DNA from: Lota lota
Taxonomy: Eukaryota > Chordata > Actinopteri > Gadiformes > Lotidae
Assembly: GCA_026745465.1 (NCBI GenBank)
Contig: JACYXH010000109.1
Location: forward strand, 1,391,001-1,455,000
Direction: 5' to 3'
Length of the DNA: 64,000 nt
The position numbers were made by a program, and so were the translations under genes. Positions 57,681 through 64,000 of this stretch are shown here, piece by piece. The stretch's first letter is position 1; each line of letters starts with the position of its first letter. Under the pieces are notes generated by a model. It saw only the letters and a program-made list of their open reading frames with translations, searched no databases and was not told the DNA's origin.

Positions 57681-59007
57681 ACATAAAGATTTGGTCTAAA
57701 TAGTAATGATAAAGTTTGAGTTTTGGGCAATTATGATGCATGCTTGCTGTGTTTACCTTCCTGTTTGACCGCTGGTAAATGAATAACTTTAGAACACCAG
57801 AACATAAAAAATGGGGTGCTTTCTAAATAAACCAACTGAGGAAACTACACTCTCTCTTCTACATTGAACAGGTTTTTAAATGGGTTCTATAAAAGCTTTA
57901 TTTACATAGTAGACAAGTCACCTCCTTACCCCCCTCTCCCCTCCACACCTCTCCTCCCCAATGGTTGAAAGGGGAGAAGACTTCCTTGCATCCTGATCGA
58001 CCAGCCTGGCCATTCACGTGGCCTCCCATGAATACTAATGTGGCAGGGTACAAGCTCCATTCTAGTGGTGACAGTGTTGTGCGATGGGGTAGACTAAAGC
58101 TATAGACTACATTATAAATCGCTGCTCTCTGGGCTGCTTCTGCCGACGGTCAATGGAGAAGGCTGACAGGGAAATGCAAGGTGCATGATGACAGATGTGA
58201 TTACGAGTCTGCCCCCGATGCGCCCGTGTCAAGTATTCAAGACAGATTATATATTTACGTGGTGTTTGTGCACGTCTAACTCAATGTCTTTCTACTAGAC
58301 CTGTAGTGACTTTCCACAAATCAAACTAAGCCACTGAGGGGCTGCATGCGGTCGATTGCTTGATTGACGCATACAAACACAACACAAACACACTGTTGGG
58401 ACGTATGGTACAGTTTAGCGATAGTAACATATTTATTTCCTCACAATGGAGTCAATTCAAATCAAGGCAAAGTCCAAAACGTTCATTGTTTTGAGCTATA
58501 TGCTGTACGTTATGTACAGTAAAGAAAACGGTTTGCCTCTGCTGGCATGCAGCTACCTGACTACCTGTGTAAGGGTTCCTACCTAAATACAGTTCCCACC
58601 TCCACAAGTCATCCAGTGTGTCAGAACGGTATTACATCACTGCATAATAAACCAATCGAATAGGTGAATATATACAAACAGCTCCAACAAGAACGATGAG
58701 GCATTTTGGATGTACTAGGTTTCTTTTGGTCTGCACTCTTTAATGCAAATGAATTGGATTAAGCCTTGCTACTTTAAAGTCTTATGTGGGATGGATGAAA
58801 ATATCTTCCATTTTAATACTTTTTCTCTTCAAAATAACATTTGAATGATTGACGGAATACTATGCTGTGACGTTTATCGATTTAGGCCATATCTAGAGAT
58901 TGCATTAGGTCTTTGTTAAATGAGCTGGTTCTAGTCTGTTTTATCGCCTTTCTTTATGTGCAATTGCATAAATGTATACACTTTGGTGAACACAATTGTA
59001 AGTGTAT
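57681..59007. other. Unique-looking intron stretch
   Basis: AT-rich with a short C-rich tract at 57929-57960. I see no exon, RNA gene or named repeat. Confidence 0.4.
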
Positions 59008-60210
59008 CAAAGGTCCAGTGTGTATCATTTCGTGGTATCTAGTGGAATGGAACATTACATTCATAAGTATGTTTTAATTAGTGAATAATTTAATGAAAAT
59101 AAGAATTGTTGTGTTTTCGAAACCTAAATTTGAGCCCTTTATGTCTACATGGGGAGCGGGTCCTCTTCCACGGATGCTGCCATGTTGCACTGCCATGGAT
59201 CTATTGTAGCCCAGAACAGACAAACGGCTGTAGGGTGAAGGCGTTTTTAAGAAAATGCGTTTTGGGCTAAGAGTTGTAGGAAGGAGTGGAGCGTGTTATC
59301 CCCATGGCTACGACCCATTTGTGATTCCTTTTTACTACCGTCGTTGTGTAGGAGCGTTATAATGAGCGTTGTTGTATTTGAAATGTGCCAAACACTGTGG
59401 GGTTATACTATGCACCCAGTAAGCTTAACCCTCTCGGACGCAGACATCAAAATCACCCGCTGGCCAGGAGCTCTACACTTCCACACACACCGTGGCGTTA
59501 TATAAGTGTCCTAGAAGCTTAACCCTCTCTCGGAAGCAGACATGAACATCAACCGCTGCACAGACAGTGAGTAGTAGTGCAGTGTATGGCAGTTCGTGGT
59601 TGAGGGGGATTGTGGGTGTGCATTCTTTAATACATCTATGTTTTGTAAACCTTAATTTTTTAAGTAGTTTCCCTGTTTGATAACTAAAAGTAGGCTCTCA
59701 CTCTTTCTGAGGAAGTTGGTATCCAAAACAAAACTGTAGCGATACAATTGCACATCATCATGTTATCAAAAAAGCAACCAAGATTCACACACCGCAGTAA
59801 GTAAACATTGGCTTGTAGCGCCGACTGCTATCGAGATGAATGATCAATACACATAGCAGATAGCAATAATTATAGGTTTATGATTGTAGTTTACCACTAT
59901 GGATTGCATAAGAGAATTGTGTGTGAAAAAAGTAAAAGGCTGTTACCTCCGCCATGTCCTACAACAATGTACAGTGTCCATGGTGACTATGACAAAGATA
60001 CCAGAGTGTGATTGGTTAAACAGATTATTCGGAGGCTAAAAAGCACTAAAAAATCAGCATTGGTGCGATTCAAATGGATGTCCTTTTTTCACAAAACAGA
60101 AATTGCTGCGTATTTGTCGAGCCCCATTCAGCTCCCTGCTTTGTAATAATTTTATTAACGTGGGAAAAAAACCGCAACGAACATTCGTGTTCAATGTAAA
60201 AGGACCTATA
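59008..60210. mobile_element. Probable non-autonomous DNA element
   Basis: The left edge, aaaggtccagtgtgtatcat with tggtatctagtgg, is wording that I associate with an abundant fish repeat. The right edge, tgtaaaaggaccta, offers a short inverted aggtcc. Inside are two units of aagcttaaccctctc (59430 and 59517) shared with 32100-32260. No transposase. Limits and class are uncertain. Confidence 0.45.
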
Positions 60211-61668
60211 GTTATACATTTACATACTAAATTAAGTTAAGTTGAGTGAAATGGAAAATAATGGAATAAATATTTTCCCACCATCATATCCACCACACAA
60301 CCCGACCAAAAAGGAATCTTGTCCTTTTTAAATAAGTACTGTGTTTTATTCACAGTGCACCCATTTAAGCACACGATTTTGTATTTCTGTGCACGCACTG
60401 TTGTATACATCTTGAATGCAGGTTCAAAACAGGAGACGTGAGCCTGAATTCTGCACAGGCTCTTACTGACGGCTCCAGTCGAGCAGTCAGCCTGTCCAAG
60501 TAGTTTTTTTAAAGCAGACTGAAACGTTGATGAGGAGCCATTTGCATCTCTGGAAGCCTATGAAGAGGCCAGCATTGTTCGCTGCAAACAGAAAAGAAAG
60601 CTGAGCCCACCATCAACCTTTCATTCCTGGCACCTCTATCTAGTGGCTTGGGTCTTATGAGTCATGTGACCAAGAACACCTGCTGCAAGCCTTTTCAGTA
60701 ACCCCCCACCACCCCAAATCCTTTCCAAAATGACCCAGAGGACAACACTCTCCATCATCAAAGAAAGAGTCTGGCAGCTGGAGAGAGATATGGTCAAAAT
60801 GAACAGAGAGACAGACAATAAGACGGCAATCCACTGTCACAGGTCAACCCAGCATGAACAGCACATAGATGCACACAAACACACAAAATCTGACTTGTAT
60901 CTATGTACATGTGATAATTATTTAGTAGTCTTGACTTAAAGGTATTATATGTAACATTTCTGCAATAGAATATCAAAAGATATATCGATCTACCTTACTA
61001 TACTACTTTGACAAGTGGCTCATGCCAGCCACCCAGCTAATGCAGTGTTTACCACACATAGACTTTACTTGGGTGGGTAATTTTCTCTTTTTTTATCTGT
61101 CCGAGAGAACAAAGCCATCCACGATCAATAGCATTCCCCAAATCAATGCGGTAATACAAAATATAATTACAGTTCCTAGGCATTCGATTACAGATGTATT
61201 TATATATTGTTTATACCTTTGAGTCAGGCATGAAACCTTTAAAAACAACAAACACTAACATTTATTCAAAAACGATAAGCATCTTGTTTGAATTGGTTTA
61301 CTTGTTCCCTCATTCTCCAAAAAAATTATAGTACACTATTTTAGGAAACAAGCCAAGGCAGGGACACTAATTAAAGTGAGTCCTTTGTACATAAAGCCGT
61401 ACGCTGCACTGAATATGATGTTTGCGGTTCTGGTGAAAGGTAGTAGTCACTTTAAATAACTGGGCCTGTGTTGTTAGGTAGATAATTAACTAAACCATAT
61501 GATACAACATATAATATCAATATATAACTATGATAAATATAACTTTAAAGTATGTCCATGGCCGTTCTCGGGCAATTACCAAAGTTATTAAAGCTAAAGG
61601 GCGAATAATAAACATGTAGCCATGGCATCAATAATTTGCCCAGCAAGTTAGTCCTTGTATATTATACA

Positions 61669-61670
<2 letters not shown>
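60211..61670. other. Intron stretch without a supported gene
   Basis: The block at 60938-60990 (aaaggtattatatgtaacat) resembles 21768-21790, a probable common repeat edge. The rest is AT-rich. Confidence 0.4.

Positions 61671-61710
<40 letters not shown>
61671..61710. repeat. (TA)n microsatellite
   Basis: About 20 TA units immediately before the LTR copy at 61740. Confidence 0.95.
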
Positions 61711-61715
<5 letters not shown>

Positions 61716-61739
61716 TATTTATCTGTTGACAGACTAAGG

Positions 61740-62071
61740 GTTTGTAGCAAGGCCCCTGCTATAAGCCACCTAGGTGGCTGCCACACTCCACCTAGGTGAC
61801 TTTTGTTGGGCTCCTCCACACTAAGGACGCAGGGTGGTGATGTTAGAAATCCTGTTTTATTATAAAGTTTTGCAGAGGATGATACATGGCCTGGTGCTCC
61901 ATGTTGCCATGCAGGAGATCTCTCGAGTGTGTGTGTGGAGATGGCTGGATTAACCTGTGCATACTGATTACTCAATGTGCAACAGGTGTGCAGCCTCACC
62001 CAGCCCCAGAGTCCAACCAGACTTGGCCAGGTGAGGCTGCTTAAACCAGCCGTCATCCACACACTCCCATA
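61740..62071 (-). repeat. Minus-strand copy of the 21401-type LTR
   Basis: The reverse complement starts tatgggagtgtgtggatgac and follows the 21401-21745 LTR through ggtttaagcagcctcacctg, gcacacctgttgcacattga and the cctaggtgg pair. Its 3' terminus diverges and no target duplication was identified, so it may be a related subfamily or a truncated copy. Confidence 0.7.
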
Positions 62072-63264
62072 GGGTCAATGAAGAAGGCTGCAAAACAGAA
62101 GAGGGCGATGGAGGAGAGAAGATGATGGAGGGATGGCGTAATTGTGTATGCGAGCGAGATGCCTTATTTGTATTCCAGGGGCCTGGTGTCTCCCTGGATA
62201 CACTAAGGCGACTGAAAAGCATGTAGGAAGTAGGAAACACAGGAGTAGTCAGTCTGCAAGCGTGTCCAAACCCCCATCCCTGCTGATTTAAAAACAAGAG
62301 AAGAAACAAAATCACAGGGCGGTGGGGTGAAAGGTAGCTCAGGGTTATTCCACACACAAACAGACTGAACTACTGACCAGTGCAGCGCTTTCCCGGACTC
62401 AACCCTATCCTTGTTCTGTGAGACCTTTCTGAGAACTGTACTACAGAGAGGATACTACTGATTATCATTAAAATCATAATGAAAAACAGTATTATCATAA
62501 TCCTGTTTTTATATATAGGCTGTTCTGTATTTTCAAACATCAAACTTTCTAAAGATGTGTAAAAGAATGTTCCTTGTATGGGCCCCAAAAAATGCATGGT
62601 ACATTTGTTAGGGTTCCAGTAGTGGAAGAGCTCCAGCAGGCACAAACTGTAATTTCGAGGCTGAGAAGCCATGCGATTTTGAAGGAGCATCACAAGCCAC
62701 AACACCTAGCCGCCTTACAAAGGGCAGCTTTTAAGGGACACTTTAAGAGCCACACAAAAGGTTATCTCAAACATCCATGTCACCCTCTTTTCTCTCTCCA
62801 CTGCCTAATGTCCCCAAATCAGGGGCTTTTCGGGCTGATGAAAACGGCTTAGTGATTGTGTAATTTGATCCATACAGAGGTTGATGATGGATCAGAGAAG
62901 ACTAAGAGGGATTAGCAAGGGGAAACATGATTGGCTTGACAGTGGACTAAAGCTGCTGGAGCCACGGTGGGTCTAGGCGGTGGTCATCACAACAGCAGGC
63001 TTTCCCTTAACCCTTTGGTGAAGAATTAGGATTAAAGGAATAAATATACATTTCTATAATTTATGGGTTAAAAGATGGTGAGTGTATGAGACTTTTGGGC
63101 AGGGTGAGCACTGAGTCAGACTCGGACCAAGAGTGGATGTGGAAAGCCACTGACTTCCTCCACACAGCACTCCACACAGACCGTTTCAGAAATGAAATGT
63201 CTCAGCCCTATTTTAAAATGTTACATGGTGGCTCAGCGCCACTAATACAATGTTTGGGGAGAAC
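62072..63264. other. Intron stretch without a supported gene
   Basis: Mostly unique-looking. The frame 62574-62852 has no domain and no splice partner. Confidence 0.4.
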
Positions 63265-63565
63265 CCTATAATATATATATATATATATATATACTGTATA
63301 TGTGTGTGTGTGTGTGTGTGTGTGCATGTATATATGTGTATATGTATATGTATATATATGTGTATATATGTATATATGTATGTATATATGTGTATGTATA
63401 TGTGTATATATATATGTGTGTATAGTATGTGTGAATGTATATATGTATATATATATGTATGTTTATATGTGTGTATGTGTATGTATATATGTATATATGT
63501 GTGTGTATGTATGTATGTATGTATGTATGTATGTATGTATGTATGTATGTATGTATGTATGTATG

Positions 63566-63606
<41 letters not shown>
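63265..63606. repeat. Compound (TA)n/(TG)n/(TATG)n microsatellite
   Basis: A TA run, a TG run (63300-63324), mixed TATATG units, then about 25 TATG units (63505-63606) with one interruption. Composition is similar to the core of 33640-33960. Confidence 0.95.
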
Positions 63607-63609
<3 letters not shown>

Positions 63610-64000
63610 CTATTCAGCCACACTAGTCATTTCAACTCACAGTGACACAATTTCTCAAACTACCGTTCCCTACCTTTCCACTAAGCCGTTGCTTTGGGAT
63701 GTCAAGGAAGATGGCGCGCCATATGCATGTGGGTGTTGGCATGATATCGCGATTTTTGTATTAAATACATGAAATACACTTAACCAAGGATTCAACCCTT
63801 CAATATTTGATTCTGCGTTTTATTGATTTTATTTTCTGTATGTAATATACAGTGACAGATGATATGTCACAGTACATCCAGCCATTTGAGATAAATAGAA
63901 ATCAAAGCAATCTAGCAGTTTGAGGATAAGGGCTAACACGTTTTTTATCTTCAATAAGTATATAATATAATAATAATATAAGTGAAATAAACACATTTTT
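63607..64000. other. Window end, intron stretch
   Basis: AT-rich DNA with no exon-like frame. The lrp8 intron apparently continues beyond the window. Confidence 0.4.

Noticed and set aside
63213..63772. Long frames on both strands near the right edge
   Set aside because: They are products of the TATG/TG microsatellite.

Overview
The window looks like nuclear DNA of a ray-finned (teleost) fish. Genes are split into small exons with GT/AG borders, the DNA is AT-rich and full of microsatellites, and the mobile elements (Tc1, hAT, DIRS, chromodomain Ty3/gypsy and a Gmr1-like retrotransposon) form a mix typical of fish. Host coding sequence is sparse: under 1 kb of exon in 64 kb. All host genes that I can support are on the + strand. 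Every exon assignment was read by eye, without alignment or transcript data.

Region 1 (about 0-13.3 kb) is a complement factor H-like locus. Five exons each encode one complete sushi/SCR/CCP domain (four Cys and one Trp), and all are phase 1-1: 2192-2374, 2535-2708, 4582-4764, 12166-12357 and 12958-13119. A signal-peptide exon ending in phase 1 (7311-7380) lies between the third and fourth. The simplest model is therefore two neighbouring genes: the 3' part of one factor H-like gene, then the 5' part of a second, short one that splices from 7311-7380 into 12166. The locus has duplicated internally. About 838-3490 recurs at 8512-11600, where one SCR exon survives only as a 28-base stump and the other is gone. 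That second copy was then invaded by a foldback element, which itself received an hAT transposon. Both insertions have intact target-site duplications.

Region 2 (13.3-25 kb) is intergenic or the unseen 3' part of the second factor H-like gene. It holds a decayed DIRS element with a tyrosine-recombinase fragment, a 5'-truncated chromodomain gypsy element (- strand) and a solo LTR.

Region 3 (25.6-64 kb) starts with the first two coding exons of an LDL-receptor-family gene, most like lrp8 (ApoER2): a signal peptide (25632-25698) and one LDLR class A repeat (26412-26537). I found no further exon, so the remaining 37 kb reads as one large intron filled with repeats. It contains nested MITEs, an 876-bp non-autonomous hAT, a ZBED-like hAT relic, a second solo LTR and very long microsatellites. 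Most notable is a young 4-kb Gmr1-like LTR retrotransposon (52309-56331, - strand) with near-identical LTRs, a tRNA-Pro-type primer site, a gag with a SCAN-like segment, and protease followed directly by integrase. Its reverse transcriptase is missing.

How the genes work together: factor H-like proteins are secreted regulators of the alternative complement pathway, while lrp8 encodes a cell-surface lipoprotein/reelin receptor. They are neighbours here and nothing in the sequence shows a functional link. I found no RNA gene, CRISPR array or bacterial-type operon.
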